DNA of 64,000 bases from Roseibium sp. MMSF_3412 (GTDB taxonomy: Bacteria > Pseudomonadota > Alphaproteobacteria > Rhizobiales > Stappiaceae), in NCBI RefSeq assembly GCF_030733265.1, contig NZ_JASHJI010000001.1, positions 496,001 through 560,000 of the forward strand, in the 5' to 3' direction. The position numbers and the translations under genes were made by a program. This document shows positions 1 through 9,687 of the stretch, piece by piece; the stretch's first letter is position 1; every line of letters starts with the position of its first letter. The notes below the pieces were generated by a model. That model searched no databases. It worked only from the letters and a program-made list of their open reading frames with translations, and had not been told where the DNA came from.

Positions 1-1852
1 TCGGTCTGCCGTGATTGCACTGGCCTGATTTGGGCGTTGCCTCCATGTCGCGCAAGAGGGCATCCATTTCCTGCGGCCGCATGCGCCGGCCCGCCCGGAC
101 CGAACCGTGACAGGCCATCGTTGCCGCAACATGGTCGAGCTTTTCCCTCAAACCGTCCGCGGTATCCCATTCGGCGAGTTCGTCGGCTAGATTGCGGACC
201 ATGCCCTGGATATCCATGTCACCGAGGATCGCAGGCGTTTCCCGCACGGCGACAGCGCCCGGCCCGAAGGCTTCCAGTACCAGCCCCACCTCCGCAAGAT
301 CCGACGCCCTGTCGTTCAGGCGCAGGGCGTCTTCCTCGGTCAGTTCGACAATCTCCGGGATCAGAAGGATCTGTCGGGCGACATCCTTTTTGGCAAGCGC
401 CTCCTTCAACCGTTCGTAGACGAGCCGTTCGTGGGCGGCGTGCTGATCGACGATGACAACGCCGTCCGCCGTCTGTGAAATGATGTAGGTCTCGTGAACC
501 TGCGCACGCGCGGCACCGAGCGGCAGCCGGGTTGTTTCCGTTTCTGCCGGGGTCTCGCCGGCTCGTGCGTCGGCGGACGGCACGGCGATGTCGGCAAGCC
601 CGGTCTGACTGCCGTATTCTGCCGGGGCGGCGTCCGCAAACCCGGGCATCGCAACGCCCGCATCTCCCAGGGGGCGAAACGCGCCCGTATCCCAGCGCGC
701 GGTATCCGCCCGTGCATAGTCAGCCCCACGACCTCCAGCGGTACCGGGAGCGTGAGAAACGGACGTGGAAACCCCGCCGTTTGACGGAGCGCTGTAGCCA
801 CCCGCGCCAGCACGCAGCGCATCAAGTGCGACTGTGGCATTGCCGGTGGAAGACCTGTGACCTGCCTGCACCAGCGCATGCCTGATGGCGCCGACCAGCA
901 ATCCGCGCACAAGCTGTCCGTCGCGGAAACGCACATCGGCCTTTGCCGGATGCACGTTCACATCCACCTGGGCGGGGTCGAGATCGATAAACAGCACAAC
1001 GACGGGATGCCGGTCCCTTGCCAGCACGTCGGCATAGGCGCCCCTCAGCCCGGACAGCAGGAGCTTGTCCTTCACCGGACGCCCGTTCACGAAAAAAAAC
1101 TGGTGCTGCGCGTTGCCGCGATGGTGGGTCGGCAGGCCGGCAAACCCGGTGAGACGGACGCCTTCGCGTTCCGCATCTATTTCCATCGCGTTGTCGACGA
1201 AATCCTGCCCCAGGATCTGCGCGATCCGGGCAAGCTGCGGCTCGCTGCCCCGGGCGGCCGGCCATTTCTGCGGCTGACGGTCGGCTCCGGACAGGGAAAA
1301 CCCGATCTCAGGATAAGCAAGGGCTATGCGCTTGACGATCTCGGTAATGGCCGCGGCCTCTGCCCTGTCGGACTTCAGGAATTTCAGCCTGGCCGGTGTC
1401 GCAAAAAAAAGGTCGCGAACTTCAACCTGGGTTCCTTTCGCGCGGGCAGCAGGCGCAATCGGCGTTTCCCTGCCGCCTTCCACGGCAATCGCCCAGGCAT
1501 GTTCCTCTTCCTGGTGGCGCGTCTGGATCGCCAGGCGCGCGACGGAACCGATGGACGGCAGCGCTTCGCCGCGAAACCCGAGGGTGCGGATATCGAAAAG
1601 ATCGTCATCCGAGATCTTGGACGTGCAATGGCGGCGGATCGCCAGGGTCAGATCCGAGGCGCGCATGCCCGCACCGTCATCGGCAACGCGCATGAGCGTC
1701 TTGCCGCCTGCAGCGGTGACAATCTCGATCTGCGTTGAGCCGGCGTCCACGGCATTCTCGACCAGCTCCTTGATCACGCTGGCCGGCCGTTCGATGACCT
1801 CACCGGCGGCAATCTGGTTGATCACCCGTTCGCCAAGTTGCCTGACCTGCAT
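1..1852 (-). CDS. mutL: DNA mismatch repair protein MutL (3'-truncated by window edge)
   Basis: MutL couples MutS mismatch recognition to strand incision and excision. Reading down from ATG 1852 gives 617 codons without a stop. The N-terminal GHKL ATPase is plain: Glu29 and Asn33 in KELVEN, then DDGAGM with Asp58. The middle is a low-conservation linker. The C-terminal dimerisation/endonuclease domain carries [12 protein letters not shown] at residues 469-480, which fits the metal-binding DQHAx2Ex4E nicking motif, and the QCNHGRP motif lies at the extreme window edge. The nicking motif suggests a MutH-independent MutL, as expected in alphaproteobacteria. Only some 15-20 residues seem to be missing beyond base 1. 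The gene is divergent from the HAD hydrolase. Confidence 0.97.
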   Translation of the reverse strand, partial: MQVRQLGERVINQIAAGEVIERPASVIKELVENAVDAGSTQIEIVTAAGGKTLMRVADDGAGMRASDLTLAIRRHCTSKISDDDLFDIRTLGFRGEALPSIGSVARLAIQTRHQEEEHAWAIAVEGGRETPIAPAARAKGTQVEVRDLFFATPARLKFLKSDRAEAAAITEIVKRIALAYPEIGFSLSGADRQPQKWPAARGSEPQLARIAQILGQDFVDNAMEIDAEREGVRLTGFAGLPTHHRGNAQHQFFFVNGRPVKDKLLLSGLRGAYADVLARDRHPVVVLFIDLDPAQVDVNVHPAKADVRFRDGQLVRGLLVGAIRHALVQAGHRSSTGNATVALDALRAGAGGYSAPSNGGVSTSVSHAPGTAGGRGADYARADTARWDTGAFRPLGDAGVAMPGFADAAPAEYGSQTGLADIAVPSADARAGETPAETETTRLPLGAARAQVHETYIISQTADGVVIVDQHAAHERLVYERLKEALAKKDVARQILLIPEIVELTEEDALRLNDRASDLAEVGLVLEAFGPGAVAVRETPAILGDMDIQGMVRNLADELAEWDTADGLREKLDHVAATMACHGSVRAGRRMRPQEMDALLRDMEATPKSGQCNHGRP

Positions 1853-1965
1853 GAAACTCCCTTTACTCGGTTTCGCACCGCGTCCCGTTCCTATATGGTC
1901 CGCGCCGGGTTTGTCCCGATTCTTTCCCGAGTTTACCAGATCTAATCCAGCACGAGTGAAACCAC

Positions 1966-2838
1966 ATGACCGTTTCTGCACCGCTTCTGATTGACGGGCT
2001 GCGCGCCGTCGCCCCGCTCTACAAGGGGATCCTGTGCGATGTGTGGGGGGTGCTGCACAACGGGGTTGCCGCATTCGAAGACGCGCACAAGGCGCTGACA
2101 TCCTACCGGGATGCCGGTGGCAAGGTGGTTCTTATCACCAACGCCCCTCGCCCGGCCAAGCAGGTCGCCGAGATGCTTGAAAAGCTCGGTGTTCCTGCCA
2201 GCGCCTATGACGACATCATCACTTCGGGAGACGTGACGCGAGCAATCCTGGAAGCACAGGGCAAAAAGACGCTGCTTCATCTGGGCCCCAACCGCGACCA
2301 GCCGCTTTACTGGAACCTTGAGGCCACCTTCACAACGAACGACGACGAGGCGGAGGCGATCAGCTGCACCGGGCTTGTCGACGATGAAACCGAGACGCCC
2401 GACGACTACCGGGACCGGCTGCAGAAACTCGCGGACCGGGGCCTCCTGATGATTTGCGCCAATCCCGACATCGTTGTCGAACGCGGCGACAAGCTGGTCT
2501 GGTGCGCCGGTGCTCTTGCGCGTCTTTACGAGGATCTCGGCGGCGAAGTGGCGATCCTGGGCAAGCCGCATGCTCCGATCTACCACGCGGCACTGAAGCG
2601 GCTGGAAGATCTGTCGGGCGAGGCGATCGCCAAGGAAGACGTTCTTGCCATCGGCGACGGTCTGCCCACCGACATCCGCGGGGCCGTTTCCCAGGACATT
2701 GACGTCCTGTTCATCACGGCGGGTATTCATGCGTCCGACTTCGGACCGAGCGAAGCGCCGGAAGAACACCTGATCCGCAAACGCCTGATCGAGGAAGGTT
2801 TGCGGGCGCGGGCGGCGCTGCCGCGGCTTTGGTGGTAA
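1966..2838 (+). CDS. HAD-superfamily class IIA hydrolase (TIGR01459 type)
   Basis: A 290-residue NagD-like phosphatase of the class IIA HAD family; the substrate is unknown. Visible motifs are the nucleophile Asp25 in DVWGVLHNG (motif I), Thr58-Asn59 in ITNAPRP (motif II), Lys200 in GKPHAPIYH (motif III) and Asp231 in [11 protein letters not shown] (motif IV). The class IIA cap lies between motifs II and III. Length and motif wording fit the alphaproteobacterial TIGR01459 group, which is annotated only as a HAD hydrolase. It is a single gene divergent from mutL and convergent with cheZ. Confidence 0.9.
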   Translation: MTVSAPLLIDGLRAVAPLYKGILCDVWGVLHNGVAAFEDAHKALTSYRDAGGKVVLITNAPRPAKQVAEMLEKLGVPASAYDDIITSGDVTRAILEAQGKKTLLHLGPNRDQPLYWNLEATFTTNDDEAEAISCTGLVDDETETPDDYRDRLQKLADRGLLMICANPDIVVERGDKLVWCAGALARLYEDLGGEVAILGKPHAPIYHAALKRLEDLSGEAIAKEDVLAIGDGLPTDIRGAVSQDIDVLFITAGIHASDFGPSEAPEEHLIRKRLIEEGLRARAALPRLWW

Positions 2839-2867
2839 AAACAAAAAAGGCCGCCGATGGCGACCTT
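2836..2867 (-). terminator. Rho-independent terminator of cheZ
   Basis: On the minus strand AAGGTCGCC, an ATC loop and GGCGGCCTT form a 9-bp stem with one T-G wobble, followed by an interrupted T-run. It begins 26 bp after the cheZ stop and touches the 3' end of the HAD gene. Confidence 0.75.
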
Positions 2868-2892
2868 CTGAAAACGTGGTGGCAGAACGCGG

Positions 2893-3567
2893 TCAGTCGA
2901 ACAGTTTGTCGATATCCGCCTGGGCATCCATCAGCATCGAATCGATGTCGTCCTGCGAAACGCCCTCGCCGTCGTGCTGAGGTCCGTGGAGGATCAGCTC
3001 GCGCTTGCGGCGTTCTTCGTCCGTTTCCTCGACTTCCGCATCCAGGTCGCCGGGAATACGCAGATGTTCGATGAAGGACGATACACGCTCGTCGATGTAA
3101 TTCAGCGTGGTCACGACTTTCGAAATGCGCTGACCGGTGATGTCCTGGAACGTGCAGGCCTCGAAGATGCCGATCATCTTGTTGCTGACCAGTTCCTGGT
3201 AGGCTTCCGGATCGCTCGTGTCGGCACCCATGATTTCTTCGGCAGCTTCCATGATCGTGTTGGTGGCGTCTTCCGTCGCCTCGACGATCGCGTCAAGCTC
3301 ACGGCCGGCATCCGGTATCTTGTTGCCGGTCATGTCATTTGCGCGGAGCTGCGAAATTTCCGACTTCATACGGGCGATTTCCTTGCCGATGGCTCTCAGC
3401 TCATCGGTTACCGTCGGCTGCACAGTGGACAGGAAATCGTGCATTGAGCCGGACATGACTTCGGCGAGATGCATGACATCAGTCAGCGAAACTTCGCCGT
3501 CGCGTTCTTTGTTCTGTTCCAGGAAATCGATGACGCGTGCGACATTTTCCTGCTTCATATTGGCCAT
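2893..3567 (-). CDS. cheZ: Chemotaxis phosphatase CheZ (copy 1)
   Basis: CheZ dephosphorylates CheY-P and so resets the flagellar motor signal. This 224-residue, mostly helical acidic protein contains FQDITGQ at residues 140-146; Asp142 and Gln146 correspond to the conserved acidic residue and the catalytic Gln of E. coli CheZ. Two long helices before and after it would form the four-helix bundle of the dimer. The C-terminus holds two DDID/ADID-type short motifs ending in KLFD, resembling the CheY-docking tail of enteric CheZ. It lies 179 bp downstream of cheY on the same strand, so the target is presumably that CheY. A second homologue is at 58.1 kb. Confidence 0.9.
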   Translation of the reverse strand: MANMKQENVARVIDFLEQNKERDGEVSLTDVMHLAEVMSGSMHDFLSTVQPTVTDELRAIGKEIARMKSEISQLRANDMTGNKIPDAGRELDAIVEATEDATNTIMEAAEEIMGADTSDPEAYQELVSNKMIGIFEACTFQDITGQRISKVVTTLNYIDERVSSFIEHLRIPGDLDAEVEETDEERRKRELILHGPQHDGEGVSQDDIDSMLMDAQADIDKLFD

Positions 3568-3746
3568 TAGGATAGCCTCCCCATGCGAAAGCCCCCCCGA
3601 ACGCGTCCCAGCTTGAAGGGCTGACGCGCTTTTCGTAACTCACCGGTTCTTGTGTTGCTGATCGCCCGCATTGGGACTTGACAACCCGGTCGTCCAGCCT
3701 GCACCGGCGGGGCCCCCTACGTCGGTCCCGCCAGGCGCAAGAGACG

Positions 3747-4130
3747 TTACTCGGAGAAGACTGCCTCGATCTTGCCTTTCAGCGTCTGTGCGTTGAACGG
3801 CTTCACGATATAGTTGTTCACGCCGGCCTTTTTGGCGGCAATGACGTTTTCAGTCTTGGATTCCGCCGTCACCATGATGAACGGGGTTTTGCTGAGACCG
3901 GAGTCGGAACGAACCTGCTTGAGCAGCTCGTAGCCGGTCATCGGCTCCATGTTCCAATCGGAAATGACCAGACCATAGCGGCGCTGCTTCATTTTTTCCA
4001 AGGCTTCGGTGCCGTCCGCGGCATCGTCGATGTCTTCGAAACCAAGCTGTTTCAGCAAGTTCCGAATGATGCGAATCATCGTCTTGTAGTCATCGACCAC
4101 GAGGACCGGCATCTGAAGATCAAGGGCCAT
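3747..4130 (-). CDS. cheY: Chemotaxis response regulator CheY
   Basis: A stand-alone 127-residue receiver domain with all phosphorylation-site residues: acidic pair Asp13-Asp14, phosphoacceptor Asp58 in ISDWNM, switch Thr88 and Lys110 in VKPF. MEPMTGYELL after Asp58 is typical of CheY rather than of DNA-binding regulators, and no output domain follows. It should be phosphorylated by CheA (not in this window) and act on FliM. The cheY-cheZ order supports a chemotaxis role. Confidence 0.93.
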   Translation of the reverse strand: MALDLQMPVLVVDDYKTMIRIIRNLLKQLGFEDIDDAADGTEALEKMKQRRYGLVISDWNMEPMTGYELLKQVRSDSGLSKTPFIMVTAESKTENVIAAKKAGVNNYIVKPFNAQTLKGKIEAVFSE

Positions 4131-4381
4131 TGTCTACTCCATACTGTCAATAAGCGCGGCCCCTGGCCGTGGGCCGGTGGATACGCGATTTGACTCCGAA
4201 GGAGAGCGACACACATTTGTGTCCTCACCTCCCCACACTCAACGGACTTTACCCGCCTCACCTGAAAAGACCGTTAATAACGCAAGCTTTTTTCTTCGCC
4301 GAAAGCATAATTGCCAGAAAACCTTGTCCCCCCTAGCGTCCACGGCCAGGGTTAGGAAGATCAAACCGGGCGGAAATCACG

Positions 4382-4828
4382 ATGTTGGAACTGCGAACAC
4401 TCTACTTCGAAGACCTGGAAACGGGCATGCAAGAAGAACTTGTCAAACATGTCAGTTCCTCCGACGTTGTCGGTTTTGCCGAAGTCTCCGGTGACCGCAA
4501 CCCGATTCACCTGTCGGAACACTTCGCGGCGCGCACACCCTTCAAGACCCGAATCGCGCATGGCCTTTATACGGCAAGTCTGATTTCAGCCGTTCTGGGA
4601 ACCCGGCTCCCGGGGCCCGGAGCGATCTATCTGTCCCAGACGCTCAACTTCAAGGCACCCGTGAAGATCGGCGACGACGTCAAGGTGACGGTGACAGTTG
4701 AAGAACTGATGGAAAGGGGCAACCGTGCCCGACTCTCGTGCATCTGCAGCGTGGATGACACCGTCGTTCTGGAAGGCGAAGCTCTTGTGAAGGTTCCAGG
4801 CCGCGACGAAGACAGGGCCCGGTCCTGA
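4382..4828 (+). CDS. MaoC-family (R)-specific enoyl-CoA hydratase
   Basis: A 148-residue single hot-dog domain. The hydratase signature is the Asp38/His43 dyad in SGDRNPIH, followed by the hot-dog helix RIAHGLYTASLISAVLG. Such PhaJ-like proteins hydrate trans-2-enoyl-CoA to (R)-3-hydroxyacyl-CoA, feeding polyhydroxyalkanoate synthesis or beta-oxidation side reactions; the chain-length preference cannot be read here. It is alone on its strand, divergent from cheY and 169 bp ahead of ribF. No fatty-acid or PHA genes lie beside it. Confidence 0.85.
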   Translation: MLELRTLYFEDLETGMQEELVKHVSSSDVVGFAEVSGDRNPIHLSEHFAARTPFKTRIAHGLYTASLISAVLGTRLPGPGAIYLSQTLNFKAPVKIGDDVKVTVTVEELMERGNRARLSCICSVDDTVVLEGEALVKVPGRDEDRARS

Positions 4829-4997
4829 GTTCATGACCGTTTTAAGTGCGGGTGCGGTTCACCCCACCTTGACGTTTTCGCGCACACGCGGCAGTTTCCT
4901 CGCCGGCGCCGCAAAGCGGTGCCGGTCCCAGTGCTTGCCCTGATTGCCGTTTCCAAAGAAGCCGTTCCGGCCGACACTCTGCGCGAAGGTTTGCTGC

Positions 4998-5996
4998 ATG
5001 AACCCGTCCCCATCCGCCGATTTCCTGGTCGCCGAAAGCCTGGATGCGTTTCCCGATGAGTTGAAGGGCGGCGTCGTGGCTATCGGCAATTTCGACGGAT
5101 TGCACCGGGGACACAGGGCCGTTCTCGACGCCGCGCTCGGGCTCGGCCGCGGCATGCATCACCCGGTGTTCGCAATGAGTTTCGAACCGCACCCGCGGAC
5201 CGTGTTCAATCCGTCCAAACCCGTCTTCAGGCTGACGCCCGCGCCGCAGAAGCTCAATATGCTGAAAGTGTGCGGACTGGACGGTGCGTTGATTCTGCCG
5301 TTCAACAAGGCATTCGCCGGCGTCGAGGCAAGCGCTTTCGTTCAGGACATCCTGATCGACACGCTCGGGATCTCGCACGCCGTGACCGGATACGACTTTC
5401 ATTTCGGCAAGGCCAGGCAGGGAACGCCGGACTATCTGCGCACTGCCGGAGCCGAGCACGGATTTGGGGTGACCATCGTTCAGCGAGAGGAAGATGAGGG
5501 CACGGAAGTCATCTCTTCCACGCGCATTCGCGATTGCCTGGCGGCGGGCGACATCGCGCAGGCCAACGCTCTGCTTGGGTACAGGTGGTTTTTCGAGGCG
5601 ACGGTTGAACATGGCAACAAGCGCGGGCGGGACCTCGGTTATCCGACGGCGAACCTGCACATGAACACCGATTGCCCCCTGCTTGAGGGCATTTATGCGG
5701 TCAAGGTGAAGACGCCGGAGGGCTGGTACGACGGTGTTGCAAGCTACGGACGCAGACCCACCTTCGACAACGGCGCCGTCGTCTTCGAAGTGTTCCTGTT
5801 CGACTTTTCCGGAGATCTTTACGGTCAATCACTCCGGGTACATCTGGTGTCCCATTTGCGCGGCGAGGAAAAGTTCGACACGGCGGAGGCTCTGGTCGCA
5901 CAGATGAACAGGGACAGCGAGGAAGCGAAAGCTGCCCTCGCCTCGATCAGGCCGCTCTCGGATATCGACCTGAAACTTCTGGACCTTCACGCGTGA
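4998..5996 (+). CDS. ribF: Bifunctional riboflavin kinase / FAD synthetase
   Basis: RibF phosphorylates riboflavin to FMN and adenylylates FMN to FAD in the cytosol. The 332-residue protein has the N-terminal nucleotidyltransferase domain with NFDGLHRGH at 31-39 (HxGH-type motif) and SSTRIR at 173-178, then the C-terminal kinase domain with GYPTANL at 214-220. I chose ATG 4998, 8 bp after a GAAGG ribosome-binding site, over an in-frame ATG 54 bp upstream, because the family begins close to the nucleotidyltransferase domain. The stop codon overlaps the GTG of the next gene, so the two are translationally coupled. Confidence 0.95.
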   Translation: MNPSPSADFLVAESLDAFPDELKGGVVAIGNFDGLHRGHRAVLDAALGLGRGMHHPVFAMSFEPHPRTVFNPSKPVFRLTPAPQKLNMLKVCGLDGALILPFNKAFAGVEASAFVQDILIDTLGISHAVTGYDFHFGKARQGTPDYLRTAGAEHGFGVTIVQREEDEGTEVISSTRIRDCLAAGDIAQANALLGYRWFFEATVEHGNKRGRDLGYPTANLHMNTDCPLLEGIYAVKVKTPEGWYDGVASYGRRPTFDNGAVVFEVFLFDFSGDLYGQSLRVHLVSHLRGEEKFDTAEALVAQMNRDSEEAKAALASIRPLSDIDLKLLDLHA

Positions 5997-6937
5997 CGGC
6001 AGCTTCAACGCGGGCGCAAGTGCCGCACAGCCCGATGCTCGCCATGCTGCTGATGACGATCGCGATGCTGATCGCGCCGGTCATGGACATCGCGGCGAAA
6101 TACCTGTCGGCCTGGCTGCCTGCCCTGGAAGTGACTTTCGGGCGGTTTTTCTTTCAGTTCCTCATCTGTCTGGTCATTGCCGCTGCCGCAGGCCGGATCA
6201 CCCGTCTCAGGGCGCGGCAGCCCGTGATCAATTTCGTGCGCGGCATCCTGCTTGCGGTCGCGTCCTTGAGCTTTTTCACCGCCGTGAAATACATGTCGGT
6301 CGCCACGGCGATTTCGATCTTTTTCATCGAACCGATGATCCTGACCGTGCTCGCAGCGCTCATCCTGAAGGAGAAGGTCGGCCTCCGCAGGATCGGCGCA
6401 ATCCTCGTGGGATTGCTCGGAGCCATGATCATCCTGCGCCCGAACCTGGCGGAAATCGGCCTTGTCAGCCTGCTGCCGGCCTTCACGGCGCTGGTCTTCG
6501 CGTTCTATCTTCTGATCAACAAGCTCTATCCGGTCGAGGACGACCTTCTCACGATCCAGTTCGGAGCCGGCCTTTCCGGCGCCCTCCTCCTCGGCAGCGC
6601 CCTGCTCATCGGCTCCTACGTCCAGATCGAGGGATACGAATTCGTGCTGCCGACACCGGGCCAGACGGCATTGCTTGCGCTTATCGGTCTGATTTCCTTC
6701 GCCGCACACGGACTGGTCGTCGCGGCGTTTCAGCGCGGCAGCGCCAGTCTGCTCGCACCGCTGCAATATGTGGAGATCGTCAGCGCGACCCTGTTCGGCT
6801 ATGTTGTCTTTTCCGATTTCCCCGACGGACCGACCTGGGTCGGCATCGCACTCATTATCGGCAGCGGTCTCTACATCGCACACCGTGAGAGAATTCGGAA
6901 AAACGAAGCTCAGGCAGAGGCGGTCCCGGACATATGA
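5993..6937 (+). CDS. DMT-superfamily (EamA) transporter
   Basis: A 314-residue inner-membrane protein with about ten hydrophobic segments arranged as two EamA repeats; the repeat hallmark EPMILTVLAALILKEKVGLRR closes the first half. The substrate is unknown. It starts at GTG 5993 inside the ribF stop (GTGA overlap), so expression follows ribF. A link to flavin export is tempting from position but is inference only, since EamA proteins next to ribF are not established riboflavin carriers. Its 3' end overlaps the convergent GT87 gene by 28 bp. Confidence 0.85.
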   Translation: MTAASTRAQVPHSPMLAMLLMTIAMLIAPVMDIAAKYLSAWLPALEVTFGRFFFQFLICLVIAAAAGRITRLRARQPVINFVRGILLAVASLSFFTAVKYMSVATAISIFFIEPMILTVLAALILKEKVGLRRIGAILVGLLGAMIILRPNLAEIGLVSLLPAFTALVFAFYLLINKLYPVEDDLLTIQFGAGLSGALLLGSALLIGSYVQIEGYEFVLPTPGQTALLALIGLISFAAHGLVVAAFQRGSASLLAPLQYVEIVSATLFGYVVFSDFPDGPTWVGIALIIGSGLYIAHRERIRKNEAQAEAVPDI

Positions 6938-8166
6938 CCCGGCTCACCCGTTTGCTCGCGGCCGTCCGCGGACAGGTGCATGCGCCGTAACCCGAGCCAG
7001 AGCATTGCAAGCGGCAGGAGCGGAGCCATGGGAACCCCAAGGAAGATGGCGAAGGCGGGCGTTGACGCAGACAGGCTGATGACGAAGGCCAGCAGGATCT
7101 TTTCGAACGGGAAAAATCCGTTTCTGAGTCCGTCCCGGATCACGAAGGCACAAGGGACGATCAACAGTGTCAGGTCATAGGACAGGGCAAACGGCGTTAC
7201 CAGAAGCGTACCGCCGATCAGGACGGCCGACCTGACCGCCATGTCTTCCGTCCGGCGCCACACTTTCCAGACACACGCAAGAACACCAAGACCGACAGCG
7301 GCCTGCAGCCCCATGGCGATTTCATGTCCGATCCCCAACTGCCGAAGGCTGCTGTAGACCGAGATCATCTTGCCCCATTCAACACCACCCAGTTCCATCA
7401 TGGCGGATGCAACGGGTGCCTGCTGCCAGAAAACCTGCCAGACGCCAACACCCAGGAACAGCACGCTCGCTGCGGCCAGGGTCAGGGTGGTCACCGAGGC
7501 GCTGAGGAAGGTGCGCCAGTTCAGACTTGCAACAAGTGCGACCGGGGCGAGGATGCCGAGCTGCGGCTTGATGGTGAGGATACCGAGTGCGATGCCGGCC
7601 AGGATCATGCGCTGCCGCTCAACTCCGACGAGGAAGAACCCGTAAAGCGCCGCCGTCAGGGCTGCGTTCTGTCCATGAAACGCGTTGTTGGCGCAGGCCG
7701 GCACGATGATCAGGCAGGCAGCCAGCAGCCATTTGCCGGTGATCAACCGGCACGAGACGCACAGGAGCGCGGTCGTGGACAGAATGAAGACCGCGAAGGC
7801 GGCCTTGTAGGGCAGCATCGCAAACGAGCTGAGCAACATCTGGAATGTCGGCGGGTAGAAGAAACCGAACACCGTGTCGGAGCCAGAGAGCTCCTTTTGC
7901 AGCGCTGAAAAGTCTGCCGGTATGTAGACGAGTTCCGGCGCCCCGGCGAGCGCTTGCCGCCCGGCCAGCCAGAAACTCAGGTAGTCCATGAGGACCGTTC
8001 CGCTGGGGGCACCGAAGGAATTGGGGACCAGAAGCAGCCAGATGAGACCGAGGCTGAGGCCTATGCCCGAGCACAGGCAGGCAAAACCGATCCTGTCCCA
8101 GGTCAGCCAGGCTCCGTCACGGATGCCCTTGTGCCAGAATATTGTCCGGAAACTCTGCGCCGTCAT
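6910..8166 (-). CDS. GT87-family (DUF2029) membrane glycosyltransferase, second of a tandem pair
   Basis: A 418-residue polytopic protein with about ten membrane segments and the GT87-type N-terminal loop: MDYLSFWLAGRQAL, then VFGFFYPPTF. GT87 enzymes such as mycobacterial PimE use polyprenyl-phosphate sugars on the outer face of the membrane; donor and acceptor are unknown here. The ATG overlaps the stop of the upstream paralogue (ATGA), so they form a coupled pair. The two share the same layout, including PFALSYDL in this copy and PYVLPYDL in the other, which suggests tandem duplication and divergence. Confidence 0.8.
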   Translation of the reverse strand: MTAQSFRTIFWHKGIRDGAWLTWDRIGFACLCSGIGLSLGLIWLLLVPNSFGAPSGTVLMDYLSFWLAGRQALAGAPELVYIPADFSALQKELSGSDTVFGFFYPPTFQMLLSSFAMLPYKAAFAVFILSTTALLCVSCRLITGKWLLAACLIIVPACANNAFHGQNAALTAALYGFFLVGVERQRMILAGIALGILTIKPQLGILAPVALVASLNWRTFLSASVTTLTLAAASVLFLGVGVWQVFWQQAPVASAMMELGGVEWGKMISVYSSLRQLGIGHEIAMGLQAAVGLGVLACVWKVWRRTEDMAVRSAVLIGGTLLVTPFALSYDLTLLIVPCAFVIRDGLRNGFFPFEKILLAFVISLSASTPAFAIFLGVPMAPLLPLAMLWLGLRRMHLSADGREQTGEPGHMSGTASA

Positions 8167-9377
8167 GCCAGGGCCTCGACTTCACGCGGTTGCGACATAT
8201 TGTGGAGGCGTACCGAAACGAAGAGCAGCAGCGCCGGGGCCAGTAGGCCGAGCGGCACGCCGGTCATGGCGCCGAGATATCTGCTTGATGCGGAGAGCAG
8301 AACCGCGGCTGCAACGAGCGTCCACATGTAGGGAAAAGCCTGTTTGCCGCGCGTTGCCTGCATCAGAAACGCGATCGCGATGGCCATGGCCGCCAGGTCG
8401 TAGGGAAGGACATAGGGCGTTGCGAAGAAGCCGGCAGAAACAAGCACCGCCGCCTTGATGCCGAATTCGGCCGCAGAGCGCCACACTTTCCAGACCAGCA
8501 GCACCGCAGCCAGGGCCGCCAGGGCCTGGACCAGATACGCAAGCGAAGCCGTCAGACCCAGCATGCGGGCGGAGGCATAAACCGATGCCATCTTGAAAAA
8601 GCCGGCCATTCCCTGGTCGGTCGCCTGACCGGTGAAAACAGCCTGTTCGAAGAAAGCCTGCCAGGTGTCGTTGCCGAGAACGAGCCAGCTGAGCGCGGCG
8701 AAGGAAACTGCCGTAACAGCGGCGGAGACGAACGCGCGATGATAGCCGGCGGCTAGAAAGGCAAACGGCAGCAGGACACCCATTTGGGGCTTTATGGTCA
8801 AAAGCCCGATCAAAATGCCTGCAAGGACCTGGCGGCGCTCTGAAAGCGCGGCCAGCCCACCGCCCAAAAGAGCCGCGCACAGAAGCGCATTCTGACCGTG
8901 GAACATTGCATTGAACGTTGCGGGCATGGCCGCGATCAGAAGGAAACCGGTCCAGCTGCGCAGGATGCGTGCGCAGGCAGCGCCCGCGAGTGCCAGACTG
9001 ACGGCCTGGGAAACGGCATAGGCCGGGATCGCGGCCATCATCCCGAGAGGTGCAATCAGAAGCAGAAACGTGGGCGGGTAGAAGAACGGATAGAACGCAC
9101 CCGGTTCCAGATAGGGCGTTTGCAGGGCCAGAAACGCGGAATTGTCATAAACGACGCTGGGTCTGCCGTGCATCACCTCGCCGCCCGCCAGCCAGAAGCA
9201 CAGGAAGTCGCTGATCGGAACGGCACCGTCGACAATCGCCGGTCCGGACGGTGAGAAGAAGTAGGTCAACACGCCAAGATAGGCCGCGAAAGCCATGAAC
9301 CCGGCCGGAATCAGACGATCCCGTGTCGCCCAGTGTGCCTGTGAGAAATACGCGGCCATGCCTTCCTCTTGCGTCAT
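8163..9377 (-). CDS. GT87-family (DUF2029) membrane glycosyltransferase, first of a tandem pair
   Basis: A 404-residue polytopic membrane protein paralogous to the next gene downstream. ISDFLCFWLAGGEVMHG and AFYPFFYPPTFLLL occupy the positions of the equivalent motifs in its neighbour, and both carry a GLLTIKPQ segment in a central membrane region. The predicted role is transfer of a polyprenyl-linked sugar to an envelope acceptor. The start may instead be the ATG six codons downstream (9359), which has GAGGAAGG just before it. No dedicated sugar-nucleotide genes are adjacent. Confidence 0.8.
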   Translation of the reverse strand: MTQEEGMAAYFSQAHWATRDRLIPAGFMAFAAYLGVLTYFFSPSGPAIVDGAVPISDFLCFWLAGGEVMHGRPSVVYDNSAFLALQTPYLEPGAFYPFFYPPTFLLLIAPLGMMAAIPAYAVSQAVSLALAGAACARILRSWTGFLLIAAMPATFNAMFHGQNALLCAALLGGGLAALSERRQVLAGILIGLLTIKPQMGVLLPFAFLAAGYHRAFVSAAVTAVSFAALSWLVLGNDTWQAFFEQAVFTGQATDQGMAGFFKMASVYASARMLGLTASLAYLVQALAALAAVLLVWKVWRSAAEFGIKAAVLVSAGFFATPYVLPYDLAAMAIAIAFLMQATRGKQAFPYMWTLVAAAVLLSASSRYLGAMTGVPLGLLAPALLLFVSVRLHNMSQPREVEALA

Positions 9378-9687
9378 TGCTCTCTTGTTTAGCGGTTAGC
9401 CGTTAAAGAAAGCCTGCAATTCGGTTTCCCGGTGCCGGTAAATGCGGGGTCGCCTCTTTATTCGGCCAGCAAGTGCTGCTATGTCCCATGCCATGCACGA
9501 CAAGGACTTCATATTCACCGGCATACGGATGATCGCGATTGCGCGAATTACTTGCCCGGCCTTCGGCTGACGCGGATGACGCGGCGCCAGGGACCGGGAC
9601 CCTCGTGTTCTTGCCGCCTGACGACAGGTGCGCACTCTCTTGAAAAAATGACGGGCACAGTGCCCGAACGACCGGATCGAATTGACG
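9378..9687. other. Intergenic region between the GT87 pair and ileS
   Basis: About 310 bp separating divergent genes. It must hold both promoters, but I see no clear -35/-10 pair, riboswitch or terminator. Short open frames here show no recognisable protein features. Confidence 0.5.
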
